From STC-74 sp043756665 (GTDB lineage: Bacteria > Patescibacteriota > Gracilibacteria > BD1-5 > UBA2023): 13,020 nt of DNA. Within the stretch, counting starts at the first letter, position 1; each line of letters starts with the position of its first letter. Of this stretch, positions 5,370-13,020 are shown in pieces. Made by a program: the position numbers and the translations under genes. The notes beneath the pieces were generated by a model that searched no databases, was not told the DNA's origin, and worked only from the letters and a program-made list of their open reading frames with translations. The DNA lies in contig JAYUQR010000053.1 in NCBI GenBank assembly GCA_043756665.1, positions 1-13,020 of the forward strand, read 5' to 3'.

Positions 5370-6278
5370 TTAATTTCGTTTAGCCTGGATTGCTTCGTGC
5401 CTCGCAATGACGATGCGTCTATCCTGAACAACTCACACAATTCTCTTTACTGACCTCACTCGAGGATATATGGATTATTGTAGTTTTCATAGTGACGGAT
5501 TATGTAGGAGCCGAGTAAATTGTCGCCCAGCCTCTGTATAGAGGATTTCGGCTCGTTTATCTATTTTGATCATTCACTGGGAGATGAGCATAGCATTGAT
5601 ACTTTCGAGATTTGCCATGACGACGAGTTGTTCGATACTGCCATTATCTCTCTGATTTCACTCAGTTTTTGGATTTTTCTCTTTCCATTCTTTTGCTGTC
5701 TCTCCATATACTATCTGATTGAGCATATCTGCTTCTGTTGCATATTTCCATGATCGTATCGTGAGTGGATCTATGAGATGTTCGCTGATGGCGTCAGTAT
5801 GGATCTTGTAGTTTACTTTTGCGAGGATGCGTTTTGTATCCCACCCCGTTTCGAGTCTTCTTGTCTCTTCTGATTTGAGTCGTTCGAATTCTTTGATAAT
5901 ATAGAGTTTGAACTCTGGCGATATCCACATGCCAAATTCAAATGCAATATCCTTGTGTGCATAGGTTCCACCATATCGCCCAGTTGTGGCTCGGAGTCAG
6001 ATGGCTCATGTTTTCTCTTTCCATTCTTTGACACTGAGCTTGTAGCTATTGAGTCCTACTTGGCTTTTAATTATGGCAAATTCGCCAGAATTAAAATCTG
6101 GATTATTCAGTGATTCCCATATCCCGAGAAACTCTACGGTATTACGATTCCTGAGCCAATCAGAGATAAAAAAGTCGCCATCTTTGGCTCGGATCATATC
6201 AGTCAATGAGATATAATCATCATCTATATTGAAATGGATAATGTGTCATTGTACGAGGAGTTGAGTATTTTTGGTCAT
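5370..6278 (-). CDS. KilA-N domain protein
   Basis: The frame gives 302 residues with UGA read as Gly at several sites (for example G91, G94 and G207). DDDYISLTDMIRAK (19-32), DWLRNRNTVEFLGIWESLNN (40-59), then TGRYGGTYAHKDIAFEFGMWISPEFKLYIIKEF (99-131) are the signature of bacterial and phage KilA-N domains, which bind DNA. The C-terminal part HTDAISEHLIDP, EADMLNQIVYGETAKEW and VMANLESINAMLI matches long members of this family. The family normally ends near residue 255-262. The last 40 or so residues here come from reading, out of frame, through a displaced copy of the nrdA 3' end (5419-5490) and an intergenic repeat, so the tail is probably not native. ATG 6278 lies 24 bp after the nrdA stop, so both may share a transcript. 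A role in a mobile cassette is inferred. Confidence 0.88.
5385..5412. repeat. Half copy of the MITE-like repeat
   Basis: CTGGATTGCTTCGTGCCTCGCAATGACG closely matches the right arm of the element at 4127-4154, without a left arm. It is read as the last codons of the KilA-N frame. Confidence 0.6.
5419..5490 (-). pseudogene. Displaced copy of the nrdA 3' end
   Basis: In a frame different from KilA-N, the minus strand reads MKTTIIHISSSEVSKENCVSCSG and then TAG. The final SSEVSKENCVSCSG is identical to the C-terminus of NrdA encoded at 6303-6350. Within these 14 shared codons all base differences are synonymous (GTG/GTC, GAA/GAG, GTA/GTG, AGT/TCA, GGG/GGA, and the stop TAA/TAG). The upstream IKTVYY part aligns weakly to MKTTII. 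This is the pattern of a once-functional nrdA tail cut off from its gene by insertion of the KilA-N segment, or of a partial duplication. Confidence 0.7.
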
Positions 6279-6302
6279 ACGCTCAATGGTGAAGAAAATA
6301 GT

Positions 6303-8933
6303 TTACCCACTACAACTTACACAATTTTCTTTACTCACCTCACTCGAGAGTGAACGGACATAGTAGACGGTCTTGATCCCTTGTCTCCATGACTTCAGAT
6401 AGTATCCATAGAGCTCTTTCGGAGAGACACGGGCTGGGTCGATCATCCACTCGAAGCTGATCGACTGATCGATCCACTTGTAGATGACAGAGATCATATC
6501 GATGACATCATTCATATCCATGGTGACGTATTCCTTGTAGAACCAGAAATTCTCGGCAGAGAGTTTTGGGGCTATTCGGATAGTAGGCGAGGCGAGATTG
6601 GTCTCGACGAAGTACTTTTTGTAGATCGGGAGGAGGGCCGCTGTTGTTCCGACGATCCCTGCGGTGGAGGTATTCGGTGCTGGTGCTGAGTGATAGCCGA
6701 ATCGAGTTCCTACTTTCTTCATCTCGTCGAGGAGTGCCTTCCAGTTCAGGTGTGCATTCATCGTCTCCGCGGTGAGTGTTTTCGCATCTTTCCCGAGGAT
6801 AATCCCCTTCGAGTGCTCCGATCCTGGGAAGAGTGGATAGGCTCCGCGCTCCTTCGCGATAGCGACTGAGGCTCGGTAGGTGTAGTAGGTGAAGAGTTCG
6901 AAGAGTGAGTCGACATGGGCACGAGCTTCTGCTGAATCGTACGCCATCGAGTGGGTCGCGAGGTGTTCCGCGAGTCCGAGGTAGCCGATACCGATCGATC
7001 GGTATTTTAGTGCAGTCATCTCAGCGGCCTTGATCGGGAATTTCGTGATCGTGATCACATTATCGAGGAGACGACAGATGACGTCCATACACTCGGCGAT
7101 CGTCTTCTCATCGTGGACCTTCGCGATATTCACGGATGCGAGATTACATGTGACGGTCTCTCCTGGCTCATAACGGATGACGATTTTGCCATCCTCGATG
7201 ACTTCCTCGACGAATTTCGCAGGGGAAGAGTTCTGACAGATCTCTGTACAGAGCTGAGTGGAGTAGATCTTTCCTGAGTGCTTATTCGGATTCGTACGAT
7301 TGACGGTATCACGGTAGAAGACGTAGGGCATACCCGTTTCGACGGTGGTCTTGAGAAATGCCTTGAAGAGATCTTTTGCCTTGATCGTCTTCTTCATATC
7401 GAGGGTATCATCCTGCTCGAGGATGGCATAGAATTCCTCGAATTCTTCATTGAAACAGTCTTCGAGACACTTTCCATATTTTTTCTGGATCTGGTACGGA
7501 TCGAAGAGAGACCACTCGCCATCAGTATCGACTCGCTGCATGAAGAGATCGGGCATGGAGACGGCTGGGAATATATCGAATGCCTTGGCTCTGATATCAC
7601 CACTCTCTGTCTGGAGCTCGAGAAAGTCATAGATATCGCGATGCCAGACATCGAGGGTAACCGAGACAGCACCGAGTCGAGCTCCGAGCTGATTGACCGC
7701 GACTGCGGTATCGTTGATGACCTTGACCCATGGATTGACTCCCCCTGCAGCGCCCTTGATCCCACGGATCTCAGCACCCTGTGCACGGATATGTCCGAGG
7801 TATACTCCGACTCATCCTCCGTATTTCGATATCTGAGCAATATCTTCGATGCCATGATAGATGGAACGGAGATCGTCACCGATATTGAGCTTGAAACAGC
7901 TCGTGAGCTGGTGCCAATTGGTACGAGCATTGATGAGGGTCGGAGTCGGGAGAGAGATATGCTGGTTCGAACACTGTTCGTAGATCTGGAGGGCAAATGC
8001 GAGACGATCAGCATCTTTTTCTGGAATCGCGAGAAAGAGTGCGACGCTCATATACATCTCCTGAGGGAGTTCGTGGACGACTTTGTTCGGATTCAGGAGG
8101 TAGCGTTTCGCGAGGGAGAGGACGGTCGTGTACCCATAGGTCATATCGGTCTTCTTTCCCTTCTTAGAGAGGACTTCCCCTGCCTTCAGGATATCGGCCT
8201 CACTATAGTACTGCATGAAGTCCTTCGAATAGAGCCCCTTCTCGATATAGTCGAGAAAGAACTTTAGATAGGCATTGCCTGAGTAGATCTCCTTCTGCGA
8301 GATCCCTCGATTCTTCCCGGCTTTTTTATAGAGATCGAAGAGAGCAAGTCGTCCCGCGACATGTTCCCAAGCGATATTTTCGACGGTCACGAGGTCGATA
8401 CAGGTCTTCACGAGAAGTTTCGCAATATCGGAGGTTTTCATGTCCTCGACGATATTTTTCTTGAATGCTTCCATCAGTTCATCGAAGCTGCACTTTTCTG
8501 TATAGTCCCGCGCTGCCATATCGAACATCTTCTCGAGTTTATCGAAGTCGAAGTCCTCCTTGGTTCCATTTGACTTCGTCACTTTGAATCCATTTTTCTC
8601 GAACTTCTTCACGAGCTTCACATGCGCCTCGACTCGTTCCTCCTGACGAGATGCACGGTAGATAATATACTCTTTCGCGACTTCAAACTTATTGAACTTC
8701 ATGAGGTTACGTTCCACGATATCGCCGATATCCTCGACTGACGGGATACGGTTGATAAAGATCTCCCCATAGACGTGCTCCGTATCCTTGATGATAAAGT
8801 CCGTTACCGCAGGGATAAATGATCTGTCAGGCTCACCACAGGAAACACAAGCAGCTTCGATCGCCTGTTCGATACGTGTACGGTCGAAATCGACGATTTC
8901 GTCATTTCTTTTGCGGATCTTCGTGAGGGACAT
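6303..8933 (-). CDS. nrdA: Ribonucleoside-diphosphate reductase large subunit (class I-like)
   Basis: NrdA reduces ribonucleotides to deoxyribonucleotides using a radical delivered by a small subunit, which is not in this window. The 876-residue protein has an N-terminal ATP-cone (about 3-95), a second ATP-cone-like segment (about 115-205, FKVTKSNGTKEDFDFDKLEK), then the ten-stranded barrel. C346 (LTSCF) and C596 (TCNLASVN) are the redox pair, C562 the thiyl cysteine and E564 its partner (QLCTEI). KTVYY carries the tyrosine pair Y857-Y858, and CVSC (871-874) is the C-terminal shuttle pair. The Asn usual before LCxEI is Gln (Q560). A single UGA, G374 in KYGGG, splits the frame under the standard code. 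Asp- and Glu-rich GC-biased codon use contrasts with the AT-rich neighbours. ATG 8933 gives a normal ATP-cone start. A promoter with NrdR-box-like sites lies about 270 bp upstream. Confidence 0.96.
6313..6348. repeat. 36-bp direct repeat, nrdA copy (other copy 5429-5464)
   Basis: This segment at the end of nrdA matches 5429-5464 at 33 of 36 positions in the same orientation, 884 bp apart, and the KilA-N gene lies between the copies. It encodes SSEVSKENCVSC. Confidence 0.8.
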
Positions 8934-8950
8934 AGAATAGTAGTTAAAAG

Positions 8951-8972
8951 TGAATAATGAAAAATGAATAAT
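8951..8972. repeat. 22-bp AT-rich repeat, copy 1
   Basis: TGAATAATGAAA-AATGAATAAT is identical to 9791-9812. Copy 1 lies 17 bp upstream of the nrdA start codon; copy 2 lies between the cytidylyltransferase-like and DUF1294 genes. It may be simple-sequence expansion. Confidence 0.6.
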
Positions 8973-8998
8973 AGGAAAGTAGAAAAGATAGAATGCAC

Positions 8999-9051
8999 TG
9001 TCATTCCTGCAGATGCAGGAATCTAGATTCTGGGATTACCATGGAATGACA
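8999..9051. repeat. 53-bp palindromic intergenic element
   Basis: The terminal inverted repeats TGTCATTCC (8999-9007) and GGAATGACA (9043-9051) are perfect. Inside lie the small palindromes CCTGCAGATGCAGG and AATCTAGATT. It belongs to the same style of repeat as 3551-3602. Confidence 0.7.
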
Positions 9052-9193
9052 ATTATGAAGACTATTTTCTTCGAAGAAAATAAAAAATCGACCGCAGTAT
9101 TTGTATTTGATAACAGAGTAAAACTCTATACACTATTGGCCGATATAGGAACCAGATTCGGGATGTGATGATAGGAGAGAAATACGCATAGAG

Positions 9194-9243
9194 ACACTAG
9201 ATATTGTGTCCATGAATGTACTCTTTCCACCACATCTTGTCAA
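9194..9243 (-). promoter_or_regulatory. nrdA promoter with NrdR-box-like sites
   Basis: On the minus strand a perfect -35 TTGACA (9238-9243) and a -10 TACATT (9215-9220) are 17 bp apart. ACACTAGATATTGTGT (9194-9209) is very close to the known NrdR-box consensus and covers the predicted start near 9208. A weaker match (9227-9242, 10 of 16) overlaps the -35 at about the tandem spacing NrdR uses. Repression of nrdA by the ATP/dATP-sensing repressor NrdR is inferred. Confidence 0.65.
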
Positions 9244-9316
9244 AAGATTTTTCGAAATTGTTCACCTTTTGTATTCAGGATCCACTTCCCTTCCCTATTT
9301 GACGATAATCGAACTT

Positions 9317-9790
9317 ATGTCATTTCCACCTGCGGAGCATCAGAGAGCCAAAACCGATAGAGAAATACCCTCTCCTTCATGATCAGAAAAGACAGTTGAC
9401 CATGTGATGTGTTTCGGTACATTCGATATATTCCATCCAGGGCACTCCTACTACCTCTCAGAGGCTCAGAAATATGCGAAAAAAATGACCGTCATCATCG
9501 CACGAGACCATCGAGTATTCTCTGGAAAATGACGAGATCCAGTGCATCTCGAGTGAGAGCGATTTACCTCCGTGAAAGAGGCATTTCCTAGCGCGAATGT
9601 GATCCTCGGTGATGAGCGTGATATATTCGCTCCCATTCGAGAGCTCCATCCTGATCTCCTTGCCTTCGGATACGATCAGCGAGTTCCCATAGAGAAGCTC
9701 AGAGAGCTCTTCCCTACTCTCGAGATCGTCCGTATAGGAGGCTATGAGATAGAGAAGTGGAAGAGTAGCCTGCTTCGCAGGAATGAATAA
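9317..9790 (+). CDS. Cytidylyltransferase-fold nucleotidyltransferase (FAD synthase/TagD-like)
   Basis: The core reads HVMCFGTFDIFHPGHSYYL (29-47), TVIIARDHRV, KGRDPVHLEGERF, VILGDERDIFAPI and PDLLAFGYDQ. The GTFDxxHPGH motif and the late GYDQ mark the nucleotidylyltransferase superfamily that joins a nucleotide to a phosphate-bearing substrate; archaeal-type FAD synthases and glycerol-3-phosphate cytidylyltransferases look like this. Two UGA-encoded glycines flank DPVHLE. The stop is UAA 9788-9790. The start is uncertain: ATG 9317 gives 157 residues, but its first 25 codons resemble an intergenic repeat, while GTG 9404 or ATG 9407 would start directly at the first strand. The exact substrate cannot be told. 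Divergent from nrdA, 43 bp upstream of the DUF1294 gene. Confidence 0.85.
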
Positions 9791-9812
9791 TGAATAATGA
9801 AAAATGAATAAT
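9791..9812. repeat. 22-bp AT-rich repeat, copy 2
   Basis: Identical to 8951-8972; it fills half of the gap between the cytidylyltransferase-like gene and the DUF1294 gene. Confidence 0.6.
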
Positions 9813-9833
9813 CGGGAACCAATATTTTGAATC

Positions 9834-10103
9834 ATGAACTTTTTCTTCGTCTATCTCCTCATCCTCAATCTCCTCGCCTACTCTCTCATGTGGGTCGATA
9901 AACTGAAGTCGATCTATCAGTGGTGGCGGATATCTGAGCGGACGCTCTGGATCCTCGCCTGTCTCTGAGGCGTGTATGGTATCTGGCTCGGTATGCAGAT
10001 GCCTCTCTATCACAAGGCAGGAAAAAAGGTATTCCGTGTGGGAATACCGATTATAGGACTGGTGTGGGTCATGGTGATCGTGTTATCGATTACCACCAAA
10101 TAA
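9834..10103 (+). CDS. DUF1294 family membrane protein
   Basis: The 89-residue protein has three hydrophobic stretches (2-19, 36-55, 69-86) and the DUF1294 signature: DKLKSI...WWRISERTLWILACLGG, followed by GIWLGMQMPLYHKAGKKVFRVGIP. In the family this reads DKxxA...RIPExTLxxLAxxGGxxGxxxGMxxxxHKTxKxxFxxxxP. UGA encodes G45 inside LGG, so the standard code splits the gene. Function is unknown. It may be co-transcribed with the upstream nucleotidyltransferase. Its last 21 bp overlap the end of the convergent large gene. Confidence 0.9.
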
Positions 10104-12872
10104 CTTATTCCATCCACGAGATACAATATTTCATGCAGATTGAATAGTGTTCTTGACCCATGAAGTGGGAGGTTGTGGAGTTGATTGAGGCTGTTTATTA
10201 GGTTGAGGAATTGATGGTGATTTTGGAAGGGATGGTTGAGGTCTTAAAAGAATTGGTGGCTCTAATGCTATTGGCATAGTAGTAGGTATGTTTTGATCAG
10301 GTTTTTTTGCAGGTATTATTGCTTGAGTTTGTTTTATAACTTCGGGTTCTTTTGAATTTTCTCCAGATGAAAAAAGTGATGTCACTCTTCACCAGATAGA
10401 TCCTCTAGTTTTTGCTACTTTTTCTCTTATCATTCAGGAATGTATCGAATCGATTATATACTGATTCTGAAATAATTTCAGAACCCCGTCTACATATACT
10501 CACTTAAACATACTTTTAGTATTTCAAATTCTAGCAGCATGTATATCAATAACATAAATATCTGTTGTCATTCATCCTGTTGATTTGCTCTTTCTCTGAA
10601 TTGTTACTCGCTTATAGTCTTTTTCAAACCGAAAAGTACCATCTTTGAATTTCTTATCGTATGGAGGAAGGTCGATCATCCGAAGTTCATCTTCTTTTCC
10701 AGCATTTAGTACGACAGGATTTTCTGGAGTAAGATACCCGAGGTGATATCAAAGATTTTCTTTCTCAGGAATTTGTCGTATCTCTATGGAATCGATAGTG
10801 ACATGGAGTCCCGCCACCGGTCTTCTTACTCAGTTTGGTCATGTTTTTTGTATTTCACGTATCTCCCCATCTGTATCATATTCTCATAAGAGTACGTAAT
10901 TAATTGCGAATTTTCACTCTATACCTGTTATTTCAGGCATCCCAACTCTTGCATGATTAAGATTGACGGCATATGTAGATATTGATTTACTATTGATATT
11001 CTGGAATCGGATCTTCATACAGTTTGGTCTGCCAGTCTCCTTGAAATCAAGAACTCGTAAACTCCCTATGCTTGTTTGGAGTATTATTTCAGTATCTTGA
11101 TATGAGTAACTTTCTAGGCAGTCTCGTAGATAGATGGGCTTTTCTACAGGAGCAGAAGCAGGAGCAGGAGCAGGAGGAGCTTCCGGAGTTATTTCAGAAG
11201 TATTAGGTTTTGAAACTAGTGCATGTCCGCTAGTGCCCATTCCTTGAAGAAGGGAATCACTTGCCCAGTCATTGAAGATTTCTTGTCCAGTCTTAGCAAT
11301 AGGATGAGTTACTTCCCTGACTCATTCTGTTGGTGGTAGTCCTCTATATGCAACATTATTCTGTGGCTCATTATTCAGTGTACTTCTCAGTTCTCATACA
11401 GTACTACCCACTGCTCATACAGTAGTAGCAGGTTGTGTATCATTTCATAAAGCAAGACTGTGATTGATAACAATTTGAGTTCAACGTATGATCTCACTTA
11501 CCTCATCGAGCAAAGTGCTAATTGAACTTGCTGATATTTCCGGAGCTTCTAAATCTCGTAACATTCTCATTCATCGAGATAATCCACGAGTCAGTTCATC
11601 TTTAATAGTACTATTAATATTTAGCGAAAGTAGAGGAATTACCTCAAATGATTCCGTCAGAGTATCCTGGATATAGGCACTTAGATCTAGGAGTAATTTA
11701 TTGCGAATCTGAGTCATTCGATTATTTAGAAAATTTACCAATCTTCACTCAACCAAATTATTGGGATTTGCAATAGGTTTTGTATTTTTCAGGACCTCTT
11801 TTCAGAATGCGATTGCTTCAGTAAAATTTGAAATAATTCAAATACCTTGTGATAGTAAATCCATTCGAATCTCAGTAATTCTCCCCGCAATACCAAATCT
11901 TCAATGCCCACCTTGTCAGTCCTTTCCTATCGCAAGATAATTTCTAAGATGTTTATCATTGATTGATCCAGATAAACTTGATCTGAGTTGGGATATGCCC
12001 TGCATTCATATGTTCCTCGAACGAATCACCTGATCATCAGTCTGAGGTCAGGTGGTATCATCTAGAACTGCGGCTGGAAGAACATCGGGAGTGGCGTTTG
12101 CTAGACTCGGCAAATGAGTAGTATCACGAGCATGAGATACATCATTAGGCTCAGCATGAGGAGCATTAAGCGAATCAGGGGTTGTAGCTAACCCCAAAGG
12201 AGTAGTTCATGGAGTTGTGGCTGCAGCAAAACCGTGAAATGTTAGTTCAGGCCCTATAGGCCCTATAGGCTCTATTGCTGTATCTTGATGGATTTGAGGA
12301 AGTCTTGTGTGTAGAGGAGTCAGTTTATCAAGATCGACTCTTTCAGTTCCTATTCAATCGAGAATGGCACTCACAGTGATAGGAGTTCCGGTTATAGGAA
12401 ATCATCATATTATAATATTATGCGATAATCATATCTGGATACTACTGATTTGTGCTACTTCACTCATTTCATCTAGAAGGTTTCCTAGTTCTTTTTTATG
12501 GAATACTCATTCTTGTAATCATATTCTCACTGAATCAATTCATCTATCAATTTTCTCAAGTTTTATATTTAATAATATGACATCCCTTTTAGGAAAGGTA
12601 ATTCAGAAATTATTACCCAGATAACGTATAATAATAAGCATACACTTTCGTATTTTCTCTCTTGTTTCAGTTTTGCTTATTTCTCCATAGGCATGATAGA
12701 GTCGTTTTGATAAGTATATAAAACCTCGTACTTCTGTACCTCGGTTTAGAGCAACTAAAAAAGCGCTTGAAATAGGGTGTCATAGATTTTCAAAGTATTC
12801 ACGTAATTCTTCTTTAACTTGGCTTAATTCGACTTGTCGTGACGATGAAACAGTAAGATTTGGAATATACAT
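10083..12872 (-). CDS. Large unrecognised protein with Pro/Thr-rich linkers, 929 residues
   Basis: With UGA as Gly the frame is open for 930 codons and contains about 34 UGA codons; the standard code shatters it. I do not recognise the family. Residues 1-195 are mixed helical (MYIPNLTVSSSRQVELSQVKEELREYF...). About 195-290 is a Pro/Thr/Ala-rich linker with GPIGPIGP. Around 290-540 is helical. A linker with APPAPAPASAP lies near 565-575. Around 575-830 alternating hydrophobic and polar residues suggest beta sheet. About 850-905 is a Pro/Gln-rich spacer, and the protein ends WNKLFGGNR. I see no signal peptide and no clear membrane helix. ATG 12872 follows a TTGACA promoter; GTG 12941, six bases after AGGAGGG, is an in-frame alternative. 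Its AT-rich codon use is unlike nrdA. Modular layout suggests a scaffold or multi-domain accessory protein, but that is inference. Confidence 0.8.
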
Positions 12873-12889
12873 AAATTGAGTTATTTTAT

Positions 12890-12918
12890 ATATAATATGT
12901 ATAAAATTTATTTGTCAA
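12890..12918 (-). promoter_or_regulatory. Promoter of the large gene
   Basis: On the minus strand a consensus -35 TTGACA (12913-12918) is followed after 17 bp by TTATAT (12890-12895), with an overlapping TATATA one base on. The start would lie about 10-15 nt before ATG 12872, giving a near-leaderless mRNA. Confidence 0.6.
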
Positions 12919-12950
12919 TAACATTTTTTGTAACTGCTCACTAGACCCTC

Positions 12951-13020
12951 CTAAGCAAGTGATGTTCGCAGTTCATGGTACTTCGTAAAAAAGTTATCTG
13001 GGTGTTTTGCTTTGAGAGAA
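12951..13020 (-). CDS. C-terminal end of an unidentified protein, cut by the window edge
   Basis: The minus strand reads SLKAKHPDNFFTKYHELRTSLA and then TAG at 12951-12953. Composition looks coding, but 22 residues are too few to name the family. AGGAGGG follows directly on the stop codon, so the downstream large gene could be translated as part of the same mRNA. Confidence 0.5.
   Translation of the reverse strand, partial: SLKAKHPDNFFTKYHELRTSLA

Larger units (their letters stand above)
8934..9316. other. Intergenic region: nrdA leader and promoter
   Basis: No convincing protein gene is present. The interval holds a 22-bp repeat (8951-8972), a TGTCATTCC repeat (8999-9051), an 18-bp perfect palindrome ATTTTCTTC-GAAGAAAAT (9064-9081), and the nrdA promoter at 9194-9243. 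If that promoter is used, nrdA has a leader of about 275 nt, which includes an 18-codon minus-strand ORF (9189 down to 9133) of doubtful meaning. A 39-codon plus-strand ORF (9055-9174) is weak. Confidence 0.6.

Noticed and set aside
7278..8267. 329-codon plus-strand ORF
   Set aside because: It is the antisense shadow of nrdA; the minus strand carries the unmistakable NrdA protein there.
8999..9051. Possible CRISPR-type repeat
   Set aside because: It is a single palindromic element without regularly spaced copies or spacers.
9055..9174. 39-codon plus-strand ORF (MKTIFFEENKKSTAVF...)
   Set aside because: It lies over the nrdA leader, starts right at a repeat end, and matches nothing I know.

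Overview
The window reads as genuine protein only if UGA is translated as glycine (genetic code 25), which is known from Gracilibacteria (BD1-5) and Absconditabacteria (SR1). In-frame UGA falls on invariant glycines, for example in the phosphate-binding loop of RpiA and in the KYGGG motif of NrdA. Every gene whose end can be seen stops at UAA or UAG, never at UGA. I therefore place the DNA in a Gracilibacteria/Absconditabacteria-like CPR (Patescibacteria) genome. Read with the standard code, most genes here look like short fragments.

Layout. Positions 1-1935, plus strand: end of a CPR-type cysteine-motif protein, rpiA, a DUF378 membrane protein, and a terminator. Positions 1934-3527, minus strand: an isochorismatase-fold hydrolase with Ala at the usual cysteine position, a decayed IS30-type transposase tail, and a RHH antitoxin/RelE-like toxin pair with promoter and palindromic operator. 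The toxin frame is shifted. Positions 3528-4213: no convincing protein gene. This stretch holds intergenic repeats and a candidate structured RNA of about 190 nt (3736-3924, plus strand) with its own promoter and terminator. Positions 4214-5125, minus strand: a zinc-ribbon membrane protein and a small conserved protein. Positions 5370-8933, minus strand: the ribonucleotide reductase large subunit nrdA, followed by a KilA-N gene and then a second, displaced copy of the last codons of nrdA. Positions 8934-9316: the long nrdA leader and a promoter with NrdR-box-like sites. Positions 9317-10103, plus strand: a cytidylyltransferase-fold enzyme and a DUF1294 membrane protein. Positions 10083-13020, minus strand: an unrecognised protein of 929 residues and the last codons of another gene.

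How it fits together. RpiA (ribose 5-phosphate) and NrdA (dNTP synthesis) are core nucleotide metabolism. The rest is accessory: a toxin-antitoxin locus, transposon remnants, dispersed repeats, and what looks like a KilA-N cassette inserted at the end of nrdA. Genes are short transcription units, often closed by hairpin terminators, and almost none has a Shine-Dalgarno sequence.

The strongest candidates for something undescribed are the back-to-back hairpin RNA at 3736-3924, which has a possible terminator/antiterminator switch, and the nrdA-tail/KilA-N arrangement at 5370-6348.
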